From Struthidea cinerea (lineage: Eukaryota > Chordata > Aves > Passeriformes > Corcoracidae), in the NCBI GenBank assembly GCA_013397865.1, contig VZTI01005061.1:1219032-1283031 (forward strand): DNA of 64,000 nucleotides, in the 5' to 3' direction. Positions 28,001-39,577 of this stretch are shown here, piece after piece; the stretch's first letter is position 1; every line of letters starts with the position of its first letter. A program made the position numbers and the translations under genes. The notes beneath the pieces are model-generated. The model saw only the letters and a program-made list of their open reading frames with translations. It was not told the origin of the DNA and did no database searches.

Positions 28001-28490
28001 AACCAAAAAAAATTAATTCCTCCCTCCTAGAACCCTTCTGTACAAAACTGAACAACAGAGCTTATTTAGCACACCTTTCACTAAAAATAAACACCGCTGT
28101 CCTCTCTTCTCAGAGGACCCCACACTTCTCTGAGAAGCTATAATAGAATTTGATCATGGAGTCCAAGAAATGCTTTTTGCAACTATTAACATGCACATTC
28201 ATGAATATTTAATCTTTCAACTTCCAACTAGTTAAGAAGCTAAAAAAAGAAGAAAAAAGTGGCCAAACCCTTACAAGCAGTATTGAAACAAAAAGCAGGT
28301 GCACAAAATGTACAACAGAAGTCTGGTATGGATACAGATTTATGTTGTGAACTATGTGCTGCAATGAACAATTAAAACCAAAACCACCAGTACTTCTTGA
28401 ACTTCTTCTGAAGCATCAAAACACAAAATCAGACTTAAGTGACAGCAGGCAGCTACTTACCAGTTAGATTTACCTCTGTGAAGTATAGGA

Positions 28491-28946
28491 CTATCTAACA
28501 GCAAAATCTCGTCTCAGATTCTGACATGCCTCATCTACAGTGTCATATTTCTGATACATGCCAGGTTTTACATGTTGACACTCCACAAATACATTTTTTC
28601 CTGACAGCTCCTTTACTAGCCAACTCCAATGACTGATGATTGAAGTCAAAGAGCAAATGGTGTAGCTTCTCCAGAGTAAATCTGGTGTTAACAGCAAGCA
28701 AGTGAAATACTGCCCTTGCAAGATCAGATTCAACCAACTTCACAGCTTCAAAGCAGTAGTCAAGACCCTCCTGGAACACGTGCACTCCAAAGAGCAGGTA
28801 ACTCCCCACAACATGCCTCCAGTGGAAGTGTGCCCCATGGCTGACTCGGGCTCAGCAGCTCTCCTCTTTGCTCCATGAGGAGCCAAGTCGCAAGACTTCA
28901 CCATCGCCTCCAAAGTGAACAGCACCACAGTCTCTACAGGAATCAC
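28491..28946 (-). pseudogene. Unidentified degraded protein-like segment
   Basis: Three overlapping minus-strand frames each run open here: 28740-28946, 28543-28809 and 28491-28733. They read as a single protein-like track that switches frame. The middle frame gives a plausible helical stretch (FEAVKLVESDLARAVFHLLA). The last frame gives KYDTVDEACQNLRRDFAV before a stop at 28491. A frame switch near 28620 would join these two. I do not recognise the protein. It could be an old processed pseudogene or a broken exon in the same orientation as SLC49A4, or a chance result. No poly-A tail or splice sites were identified. Confidence 0.25.
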
Positions 28947-29174
28947 CCAGACTCAGAAAACAGCATGAAACAAATATCAGAAATCAATCAGGGCCCTCAC
29001 AAAACCTGCTGATCTGGAAAGAACCTGCTCCAGTGCCCATATGTACTCCTGACGCACACAGCCAATGAGTTGAGATGCTCTATTCAGGTTACCTACCAAG
29101 ATTCTCTCAACAAGGAAAGCAAGAAACCAAGAGCAAAGGGGTTGTTTGTATCTGCACCTCCAATGAACACGGAA

Positions 29175-29280
29175 ATTAAAAAAAAAACTAAAAAAAACCA
29201 AAACAAAACAAAAAAACCACAAACAAACAAAAAAACAAAAACAAAAAAAACCCCAACAACCCAAAACCAACCAAAAAACC
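29175..29280. repeat. A-rich low-complexity tract
   Basis: About 105 bases consist almost only of A with scattered C (aaaac/caaac units). The Lys/Thr/Asn/Pro-rich ORF reported across it is a product of this composition. It may be a decayed poly-A tail of a retroposed element, but no element body was recognised next to it. Confidence 0.85.
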
Positions 29281-30695
29281 CCTCCAGAGCACTCAGTTAA
29301 GGAAATGAGAAAAAGACCTCTATACATACTCTCATCAAAACAACCTATATGTGAAACCAAGAAATCCCACAACTACACTACTAATCACATTAAAAAAGAA
29401 AAAAATACTAATGTTTCCTTTTCCATGAGTTACTTCAAAACTTTTCCAGCACTATTTTGCATTGCTCTGGATCAACTTCATAGAAAAAGGCAGAAATAAA
29501 AATACAGCTCTCTAAGCACAGGTTCACATTTACCTTTATTTCCTTCATATCACGAGCAGAGTCAGTCTTCACTGTACAAACCAAAATAACTTACTTTAAA
29601 ATAATTAACAACATATCAGTCTAGACAGAAATTGCCAACTTAAGTCTAAATTGCTTGAGAGAAGACTGGATGTACAGCCACCATGGACTCATTTGAAGAA
29701 TGTAATTTCAGCCCAGTAAATTTTATTCCCCCAATGCCTCTTCAGTTTTAGGAAAAGTAATTCCAATTTTGAGACAGGCCTTCTCAAATACGACTTTTCT
29801 CCCTACCTGCTTTCACTTTCCCTTCCTCTTCCCTTTCCCTTCCCACAAATGAGCTATTAATTCCTAAGTAAATGGAGTAAGTAGCACTTAAGATCAGGAG
29901 CCACAAGGGTCCACTGGCGCCTGTCTCCTGTTTAGAGGTCTGTTTAAACAGGAATTAAAAGAAATCCCTTCAGTGGTTTTAGGCGCAAAAGCTGAAATCT
30001 GCAAACACAGGTACTTGACCTCGCTGGAATGGTCGCCTAGGTGACCACAGAGGAACCAGGCAGACCCTGAAGAAGTCCTCTAGAGACAAACACCATTTTC
30101 AGAAGTTTACTACCAAGATGCAACGGCCTGAACACAAATTAGGAAACTCTCCCTTGTGCTCCTCTTCGAAACACCGAAGTGCAACTTCTCGGTGTTACCT
30201 TTTCCATCTACCTCGCACAATGAAAAGAAAATCACAGACTTCATGTCCAGCCTGCTTTTAAAAATGAAGCACTTCTTTCAAATGCAATGGCCACCCTGAG
30301 CAATGCCATTACTTGATCCAAACATCAACGCGTGTTTGTTTCACAGCTGGTAACCAGAAATCACGACCATCTCCAGGTCAAACAGCCGGACGGCAATGCC
30401 GGACTGGAGGACACTCCTCCAGACCCACACCTCAGCTGCGACGTCAGATGCCCTAATTCCGTTTAGCTTAAGTATCTTCCTTGTGAATGGACTTTGATGT
30501 GCCTTCGTTTGGGCAGTGTACTGAAAACAGCAGTCATGATGCCTTAGTCAACCCTTTTTAAGGCCGAGGCCACTGGGCCCAGGACCGCGGCGTCGGGGGA
30601 CACGGTCTTAGCGGCCCCGCCTGGCCCGGGGGAAGCCACAGGAGCGGGTCGGGGAGTCCCGAACCCCCGGCCCCGCCGCCCCCGGCCCCGCTCAC

Positions 30696-30747
30696 CCTTC
30701 TTGTCCATGAGCCACATGAAGAAGAAGCAGGGCGCGAAGCCGATGGG
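30696..30747 (-). CDS. SLC49A4: SLC49A4 (DIRC2) exon 1, 3' part
   Basis: SLC49A4 is a 12-helix major-facilitator protein of the lysosomal membrane, reported to export pyridoxine with protons. The visible minus-strand codons read PIGFAPCFFFMWLMDKKG, closely matching the end of the second transmembrane segment and the loop after it in the vertebrate protein (from memory, human has PIGFLPCFAFMWLLDKRG). The exon ends at 30696 with a good donor (AAGG|GTGAGC; the GT is the complement of bases 30694-30695). The upstream part, with the acidic N-terminus, the first helix and the start codon, is in the gap 30748-31529, probably within about 320 bases of its left edge. Later exons are not in the window. 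HSPBAP1 lies on the opposite strand, transcribed away from it. The identification rests on only 17 codons but is supported by synteny. Confidence 0.9.
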
Positions 30748-31529
30748 NNNNNNNNNNNNNNNNNNNNNNNNNNNNNNNNNNNNNNNNNNNNNNNNNNNNN
30801 NNNNNNNNNNNNNNNNNNNNNNNNNNNNNNNNNNNNNNNNNNNNNNNNNNNNNNNNNNNNNNNNNNNNNNNNNNNNNNNNNNNNNNNNNNNNNNNNNNNN
30901 NNNNNNNNNNNNNNNNNNNNNNNNNNNNNNNNNNNNNNNNNNNNNNNNNNNNNNNNNNNNNNNNNNNNNNNNNNNNNNNNNNNNNNNNNNNNNNNNNNNN
31001 NNNNNNNNNNNNNNNNNNNNNNNNNNNNNNNNNNNNNNNNNNNNNNNNNNNNNNNNNNNNNNNNNNNNNNNNNNNNNNNNNNNNNNNNNNNNNNNNNNNN
31101 NNNNNNNNNNNNNNNNNNNNNNNNNNNNNNNNNNNNNNNNNNNNNNNNNNNNNNNNNNNNNNNNNNNNNNNNNNNNNNNNNNNNNNNNNNNNNNNNNNNN
31201 NNNNNNNNNNNNNNNNNNNNNNNNNNNNNNNNNNNNNNNNNNNNNNNNNNNNNNNNNNNNNNNNNNNNNNNNNNNNNNNNNNNNNNNNNNNNNNNNNNNN
31301 NNNNNNNNNNNNNNNNNNNNNNNNNNNNNNNNNNNNNNNNNNNNNNNNNNNNNNNNNNNNNNNNNNNNNNNNNNNNNNNNNNNNNNNNNNNNNNNNNNNN
31401 NNNNNNNNNNNNNNNNNNNNNNNNNNNNNNNNNNNNNNNNNNNNNNNNNNNNNNNNNNNNNNNNNNNNNNNNNNNNNNNNNNNNNNNNNNNNNNNNNNNN
31501 NNNNNNNNNNNNNNNNNNNNNNNNNNNNN
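30748..31529. other. Assembly gap (782 N) over the shared promoter
   Basis: This gap in GC-rich sequence removes the start of SLC49A4 exon 1, the promoter core and probably the HSPBAP1 start codon. Long ORFs reported across it (346, 347 and 384 codons) consist mostly of unknown residues and should be ignored. Confidence 0.99.
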
Positions 31530-34500
31530 GCCCGCCCCGGTCCCCAGCGCGGCGCGGCTCTAGGCCCGGGCCGAGGGCGGACACAGGGAGGGCGAAGCGG
31601 CGGCGGCTGAAGCGGGGCTGTGAGCGGGCCCGCCGAGCCTCTCCATCGGCTCGTCCTCCGACACGTCCCTCTCGGCCGCGGGCCCCTCACCGCAGCGTGG
31701 GTACCTTCGCGCAGGGAGCTGCTGCAGCAGGGCATCCCCCAGGTGTCGGTCCTTTTAAAGGGAGAAGGAAGTCGTGTTGCTTTGGTGGATACAAACCAAC
31801 CATGGTCCGAATTGGGAGGAAGGAAATAGTAGGGTTCAGATACAACAAGTACTGAAATCCATTTTAAAATAATTCGGGTGAATGTACCATCACGTGGGGA
31901 ACACTATGCTCATTAGTATTATCATTTAAATAGATTGGAGGATATATTCATTCGATTAGGTTATGTGAGAATTTATCTGTATATCAACCATCTGCGCTTG
32001 TCATAAAATTAATGGTTCGTATGCTGCACAGTACTTCATCTTTCCTAAAAAATTGGGTATTTCAGCGTGGCTTGATTAGGCATTCTGTCACAAAGTCTGG
32101 AAGTTGGCTTGATAAATGCCCGTGTAATTAAATGGGGAGAGATGAACAGTGGGATCCCCACAGACTGGTTGCAGGTCCAGTGTCAATGTCATAACTTGAT
32201 GTGCTGGGCAGTGCACAGCTGAATTTCACACGTGGTCCTCATCCCACTGTTTTGCAGCCAAAACCACAGACTCCCATTAAATTCTTCTCAAAACATAACA
32301 GACATTGCGCTTTTTTAGTCCACTCAGCTCCATTTCCTAGACTGAAAGGGCAAAAAGGAAGTATATGCTAACTGAAATCAGCAGAACTATGATCAAAAGA
32401 AAATTATATTTTGTCTACAAAAGTTGAGGAAATACCCTAGGAAAATAAAATTCACACACAATTAAATGATGGGGGGACATAGGATAGCAAACTCAAATTT
32501 GAGCCTGCTATGTACATCTGTAGTGACAAAAGTACAGCAAAAATATCGGGTGGGATTCAGACTTGCTTGTGACTGATGGACATTCCGGTAGTGCTTTGGG
32601 GCTCCAAATAAGATTAATTCCCCATTTTACTAAGTCTTTTTCATACATTACTACCTCAGCATAATTTAGCCCATGCCAAAATGTTCTTTCCATTTAAAAA
32701 GGGTATGTTACTACTATAATTTAAGTGATTTGGTGGCGTTCGTCCAAAGACAAAGTGCTGTTATTTTCAGAAGTAAACAAAGTGAAAAAGTACTTCTCTC
32801 TTTGAACATTTTTCAATTAACTGTAGTAATTGTGGTGGTTTCATGGTTCTAGTGGCAGGAAACCCATCCAGAAATAAGGCAAGTGGGGCTTTGTGGTGTC
32901 CTTTTAACTTCAAAACTTGTCTCATGCCTCATATTATCTGCACAGTTAAATGAGTACTTGAATATAAGCAAGATAACTCTTTGATGACTTATCCAAGCCA
33001 CCTCATCTAATGATGGGTTTCAAGATATTTTGATTCTTTCCTGGGTCAACAAGAAAGAGAAATTTCTGAGAAACGGCAACAAACTAAAGGGGTTGTCAAA
33101 ATGGGCTCAAAAATATCTAAGTGTATGTATTATTGACTTAATGATGATTTAAATAATTTATTTTAATTGCTTGGTTTGAAATCACTCCATCTTTTCATAG
33201 CTTCACAACCCATATGCGCATCTTTCAGTCATGGCCTGACCTTTTCTATTCCAGCTATTTAATTAACACAGTGTAATATTCTGTGTGAATTATTCTTGTT
33301 TGCAGGATATGGTATCAGTTAAATTTGTTAATGTAAAGGAGCAGTGTATTGTTGATAAACTGTTGGAAACCAAATTAGCTTTATCTTGCAGCTAGCTGAT
33401 TGCATTATTTCACTCATGGGTATAATACTCCTCTAAATATGCTAATTTCACTCTTTTCTCCGTGTGGTGACATTTTTACTGTTCTCATTACTGACATTTG
33501 TAATATTTGAGGTGGGGAAATTTTTCTTGCTTTAACCTCATTATAATGTAGCTAAAGAGATTTGAATATTATCAGATGAAATGCATATATATTCAGGCAA
33601 GCAGAAAGGTTATTTTCTCTCCTGGCCCATAACTTTCATGTCTATGGCAGGTCTTGCATGGACTGAATGACACCTAGATCCAAAACTGTGATACAGATGT
33701 CCATCCAGGTACTAATTGCCTAAGCACAATAGTGTGTCCTTTATAGGTGCCTTCATTTCCAACCTACAAGCTCTGAGGGTGGTTGTGTGACCATATTCAT
33801 GCCTGTCTGCCTGTGTCTGACCTAAAACATCCTGGAATTCATCTTAGGAGGAGTTGGTCGCCTGGAGCTCTGATAGACTAGTGGTGACGGACAAAAATTA
33901 TGTGGCTGAGGCTGTTTTTGCTTCCAAATGCTCTTGCCATCCCTGAGGCAGGCCTGGCAGATCTGCTTGCAAGTTGGCACCTGCACTGTGCCGATTTGAG
34001 ATTGGCTTATTAATATAAACTGAGGCTTTGATGGGTTTGTTACAACCTTGAGGCATCTGGAGAGTCTAGTTCAGCTAAAACACATCTATCATGTAATGGC
34101 TGAGCTCAGCAGTCCAGGAGAGCATCCCCCCATGGGGCAACCCCCTGTTCCTAGCACAGTAGGAAGTGCCATTTGCTCTCTCCTGTCTCCACAGTTTTGA
34201 CAGATTTGCTCTCCATGTGACGTTCTTCAGAGAGATTCAATGAACTTCAGAGTCCCCTTTGTTCTTGCACCTTTCTCCCAACAGCTCCTAATGTCATGTA
34301 TACAGTGTTGTCCTTGCTTGTGTCAACTCGTACCTTGCCATGTGACCAGCAGCAAGTGATTGTATACCCTGTAAAGGTTAGAAAAGCATTTTGGCACAAA
34401 ATGGCCAGAACCCGAAATTAATTAGAAGATTGAAAAATGGTATTTAGCCAAATCCGAATAGTCCTTGAAGCATCTAAAAAAAGGTCTCTTTACCAGGGAT

Positions 34501-37500
34501 TTCCCTCAATTTCTAGACTTCAGCTGGAGTTGTGACAGTGCAGTTTCAGAGCTGCCATAAACAACACCGGTGTAGAAGGGAGCTGTAAGGGGGGTGTTCT
34601 TTACACCCTGTCTTGAAAAACACCTCTGAAGGTGAGCCTGTGAGGTGTGAGCAAAACCCGTTCTTCCTTTCTCAAGTTTTGACATCCCTTTTCTTCTAAT
34701 TGCTCAGGAACAGGTTGTTTGAAATCTGCTCTGTCTTGGGCTTGGCTTGGGCACCTTCCAATTTGTGTATTCAGTAATTTTCAGCATCTTTTCTTGCCTT
34801 TCTTTTTTGTTGAGAAGTAGGTAAACTCCAGCTCTAACGTCATACAATGATTTCCTTGTCCTTCAGGTTTTGCAGTGCTTCCTTTTCCTTTTTTCTAGTA
34901 TCAACAAGAAGCAAAAATACTGACCAGACAGATTTTCAGCTTATGAAAGCTGAACAGTTTTATTCTTAAATTCAAACTTCAGGGTTTTCCAGTAGGGAAT
35001 TCCTTTATATCTTTTGATTGCAGGCTGTGTATATTCCCACTGCAAAGTGACCATTGTAGTGTAGATGATTCCAGGTTTGTGGTGAGCCAGAGCTCATTAC
35101 AAGGTTCTCTAGGGAGAGATGGGGTAGCTCCTTTTTGTTGTGGAGTCTGCCTTTGTGGCTGGCTAATGAAAGACGTGTCACTAGATTCCCTGTACACCCC
35201 ACTGTAGGTTCCTTACTGCAGCTCGCAAAAGGAATATGCAGAAGTCACATCCAACTTGGGCTTTGAGCACATTTAAAGCATTTTGTGCTCCATTTCTGCT
35301 TGTTCTGCCATTCATCACCTGCTTAATGATGAACATGTAAGTGATGATTTTATCTTCTTTGAGGGGGAGGTGGAAGCTACATGATGTCTTTCATCAAGGT
35401 AATTTTGTTGGCTACTTCCCTACCTCACTTAGCCTTCAGGCTCCATGTCTTAGGCATTTTAGGGAGGCTATGTTGGAATTCCAGCTTCAGCAGACTACTG
35501 CCCCTATGTTCTGTCATTTTATTCAGGGCCACTATGTGCAAGTAACCACAGACTACATCAGTGGAGTATTTTACGCACCAAAGTTATGTTAAGGAAATTC
35601 AGTTTCAAAGACTGATGGTTTCCTCTCTTCCTGAAAACCTGAGAATTATGCAGATGAACTGAGTCACAGGGATGGTGGAGGACTTTAGGCTTGAATTGGG
35701 AAATACAGGGTGAAAATCTCCACCGTCTCCTTGGGCTAAGACTGCTCAGTGCATCTCTCATTGTCTCTGAAGCCAGCAAAAAGAGATAGTCATGGTGCTC
35801 TGGTCTGTCTGTTGTGTCTCTGGTGCATGTGTTTCTCATTTCTTATCAGACTGTGCCATTGTTCTCCTGTTGTCTTACATCGAAACAGCAAGGGGTAACT
35901 TAATTACCGCTCTGCTATAATTAACAATGTAGACATTAGTGAGTTTGTTTCTGTTGGTCTAGTCACGTTTAGCTGTCATACAGTAGGTATGCTGTGAGCT
36001 CTGCAAATGAGTCTTTTGAAGATCTGACTGTCTGGGTAGGTGTTTGGGATCAAATCCATATTGAGGACATAAAGCTCACAAAATGTTGTGCGTCTCTTTG
36101 AAAATGTGACCCTATCATGTAATTCCATATAGAAAGAAAAGGCTGAATCGATTATTTCTATGTCTGCTTTTCTGAACAGGGACATACGCGAATAAAGTTT
36201 AAACTATTCTACGCTTTGTGGTCACAGATACAGTGAAATTCTTGGGAGTAGATACAGTAGCATGAGATTTTGGGTTCTCTAAGAGTATTTAAAAAAAGAG
36301 CAATGGTAAGGTAGTTTGGTGTCTTGGTATAAAAGTGCAACTTTAACCTTTTGCAGTTTTATTATTTTGCTTATGTTCAGGGGGTTATCTTAAATTTCTG
36401 TGTACCATGTGCTGTTGAAGACCGGACATAGAGGACATCATTCCTTCTAATACTAGTATTAAATCAGACAGTAGTGAGTAGAGTGATGTTAACGTTTAAA
36501 AAGAATATGAAAATACTGAAACTCCTCTATTGAAAGGAGTTTTCCTTATATACTCATAGGTTGAAAAATACTGAGTTTTGGTAGATTTTGCATATTGCAA
36601 GAAACTTCCAAAATTCAAAGCAGTAGCACTGTCATAGTTTGTTGTATAATTAAAGGTCACCCTCAGTCTCCAGAAATGCAGGTGCAGCTGATTAGAACAG
36701 GAGTTCATGGAGATCTGAGTAGAGACTTGGGCCTGCAGTGCTTGATCTTTTCTGATATTTAGTCTTGGAGTGTACAGATAAAGAAACTTCGCAGGCAGTT
36801 GTTATTTGAAAAAGAAAAGAGAAAGGAAATCTCTGGAGGGAAAATGGTAAAGATACGTTGACACCACTAGCAGCAGTTTGTTGTATTACAAACTTTGGAA
36901 ATATGATCTTCTGTGCAAAAAGGCTGAGCTTTTTCAGCTAAGGAGGAAGAGTTCTTTTATGTTTAATAGCTATACTAAAAAACAGAACTAACATGAATGA
37001 AATGTTAAGGTTGAAAATTAAATTAGAAAACCTTGGTAGTTCACATTTTTGTGAGCTGTTTTGGTAGTGTATCCTTGACATTATGTCAAAGCAATATTTT
37101 TACAGTCTTTATATGAACCCCAGGATTCAAAACATACACTGTTAACAGTTTTACAGACAAAATTCATGTTGCAGCATGAGAACCTTTATAAACAGAAATA
37201 GCAATTTGAAGCTAAGATTAAATGCACTTCTGCTTGTTTTACCCATGCTGAAAGAAATGGAATGATGTAAACAATGGAATAATAGCCATGCTTTATCTTT
37301 GGTATTCCTATAAAAATGGCAATCCCTGAATCTAATACCCTTATTGTGCATTTCAGAAACTGCTCTTGAGGTTCACGTGGTGGGTATCTTTCAATTCAAT
37401 AATTTATGTAATCTAAAAACTTACTTTACTCTTTTAAAGTATAATTTCATTCTGACAATTAATTATACCTCTAATTGACTCAGTCATTAATCATAGTTTG

Positions 37501-37592
37501 TATCCTGTGCAGTATAATCATGAACGTTATGTATACTACCATCATAACCCTTTCGTGGATCAAATGCAAAAGGCTCCATTGTATTAATTATT

Positions 37593-37674
37593 ATTTATTA
37601 CAATGGCTTGTAGGAAAAAAAACACATATTTTGAGAACACTTTTGACTATTTACTACAATAGCTTATGGGAAAA
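37593..37674. repeat. Imperfect direct repeat, 2 x 26 bp
   Basis: Bases 37593-37618 (atttattacaatggcttgta...) recur at 37649-37674 (atttactacaatagcttatg...). The spacing is 56 bases and there are four substitutions. No function is evident. It may be a small old local duplication. Confidence 0.75.
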
Positions 37675-39532
37675 CCATGTAAATTAGAAGATTTAGATTC
37701 TTTTGTTGTTACCATTTTTAAGTTCTTGTCAGTCACATTTGCAGGACTGAGCAACAATAAAGTCATAATTGGTTACAGTTTCTGACAATGAATTTTATAC
37801 AGCGTATTCATCTATTTAACAGTAGTGCTTTCATACTAACTACTGACAAGGACTAGGAAAAGAAATACAAATAAGCTTATAATATGAACAAGTTTGGTTT
37901 TTTTCTTAGAAATAAGCACATTAACTCCCTGACATGTCAGTTCCCTTACCTTCAATTATAATGTTATATTAGTATTAAGTTTTGTATTAAATTTTCTGTT
38001 TATTAGGAAATGTCAGAAATGTGTATCAGTGCCAGTGGGGTACTGGGAAGACATGGTTTGGCTGCTGAATCTCCTCAGTAGCAGGTGTGTGTAATTTACA
38101 CTCCACAGACTGACAGAAAGGTGGAATTTTGGGAGCCTAGCTTAAGGAGGAATAATCTTATCTTTTTATACTCTGGTGGAAGGTTTTGGTCAAAGACCAA
38201 ACTATTTTCCTTCAAGCATTTCGTCTGCTGGAGGAGACCAGAGGAGCTGAGGTCATTTGACATTCAGTTCATTAGCTGAAAACTGGCACAACTGCATTCT
38301 AAACCTGCAGTGCAGGATGGAGGAGAGACATCAGGCAGAAACTGTCCAGGGGTTCAGGAAGAGCTTTCAAGGAAGAGCCTTAGGGGATTTATGGGAAGAA
38401 TTTCTTGAACGTATGCTTGAGATGATGCGCTGTCATTTGGAGCTGGGGCGGGAAGTCCCTCCCAGTGCTGTGTTCTGGGCTCAGCCCTTACTCCCCCCAA
38501 AGGAGTCTGGCAGCAATTCCCTTCGCTTTATCGGAAGGACAGGATGAGGTTTGGGCATAGCCCACACTCCCATCTTACTTCATGTCTGAAGTCACTTCGA
38601 CTTCCTGTAAGAAGAACTGTAAGATGCTCAGCTCTGCCACAGGAGCACTGGAAAGTGAATCCAAATTCCTCTGTTGGCTTTTTTCCTTTCTTTCTTTGGC
38701 TGCCCTCCTTCCACAGTAGCAGACATGGAGAGGCAGGAAGGGTGTGTTGGCTTCAGGCTACCAGAGTGAGCTTCAGGTGCCAGTCTTACCAGTGCAGACT
38801 GGTCTGTCCTGAGAGTCTCCATGCAACTACCACCTCTCCTTCAGTAACCAAAACATCTGCAAATCTAGGGTAGCTGCCTGCTTACTATGTGCGTTTACAG
38901 TTATTAAAATTCCCAGAGTTAAAACTAATAGCAGCAGCAATAGCTGGCTAGGAAGATGCTGGTGCAGCCTATTGTGAAAACTACACATGTATATTTAGAG
39001 GCATTCTGTTTGCCCAGAGTAGGTTGATTATAGTGCATAGCGTTGCAATCACATGCAGATTATTTAAAGCTGGTTTTTAATTTACAGAGTTAATGTACTG
39101 TGAGACCATTAAGTTTGACCTCCAAACCAAGTCACTTATATTTGGTTCGGGGAGTTTGCCCATCCTCCCCCATACCTTCTCTTTTCCCACTCCTGGTTCT
39201 TGGATAGTTAAGATTCTGGAGGTTAGGTGACTTTTTTTACTCACCTGGCTGCTCTGTATTAATGTATGCAAAGTGTATTTTTTTTCTGTTAATTTTTAGT
39301 ATTTTTTTAAAATAAAAGAAGTAAGGAAAAGGGAGCATTACAGATTTGCAAGAAAAACAATTTGATGATGCATGTACCAAATACATTACCAGGATTTCCT
39401 TGTACTCCCTCTTTTAGAAAATAATTTTAATACCTCTCAATTAAATCTCATATTTAAGCAGCAGGGTGTTTTGGCAGAAGCCAACTGCCATGCACTAATG
39501 AACTCTTATAATTTGCTAAATTATTTAAAATG

Positions 39533-39577
39533 AATGACAGTACATTTAGCTTTTTAATGACAGTACATTTAACTTCT
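39533..39577. repeat. Tandem duplication of a 23-base unit
   Basis: The unit aatgacagtacatttagctt plus ttt (39533-39555) is followed at once by a near-copy (39556-39577). This is a small local duplication, such as replication slippage produces. Confidence 0.9.

Larger units (their letters stand above)
1..30695 (-). other. SLC49A4: Probable SLC49A4 intron 1 (partial), non-coding
   Basis: No exon of a recognisable protein was found here. SLC49A4 exon 1 ends at 30696 on the minus strand, and its next exons should code for the second transmembrane segments and the loop after them. I looked on the minus strand for that sequence and did not find it, so intron 1 probably runs past the left edge of the window. 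A long first intron would fit the large size of the human gene, though that comparison is from memory. The stretch is AT-rich with scattered chance ORFs. The identifiable contents are listed separately: a MIR-like fossil, a duplication with a gap, CR1 tails, an LTR, a GC-rich patch and an A-rich tract. The rest shows nothing I can name. Confidence 0.6.
30540..31740. promoter_or_regulatory. CpG island, bidirectional promoter region
   Basis: The base composition changes sharply here, from AT-rich flanks to strongly GC-rich sequence with dense CpGs on both sides of the N gap (30545-30747 and 31530-31735). SLC49A4 exon 1 ends inside it on the minus strand and HSPBAP1 runs away from it on the plus strand. 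The island therefore most likely holds both transcription starts. In human the same two genes also sit head-to-head about a kilobase apart. No TATA box is seen in the visible parts, which is typical of CpG-island promoters. The core of the promoter is inside the gap. Confidence 0.8.

Noticed and set aside
27763..28143. 126-codon plus-strand ORF
   Set aside because: No recognisable domain. Its basic and Ser/Pro-rich content follows from local composition.
29070..29300. Lys/Thr/Asn-rich ORF and its Phe/Cys-rich reverse
   Set aside because: Both are translations of the A-rich low-complexity tract.
1..30690. SLC49A4 exons 2 and 3 on the minus strand
   Set aside because: I looked for the reverse complements of the next conserved protein segments and found none. 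They are probably left of the window.
30544..31855. Three long ORFs of 346-384 codons across the large gap
   Set aside because: Most of each ORF is unknown residues from N. Only the 17 codons next to 30696 match a real protein, SLC49A4.
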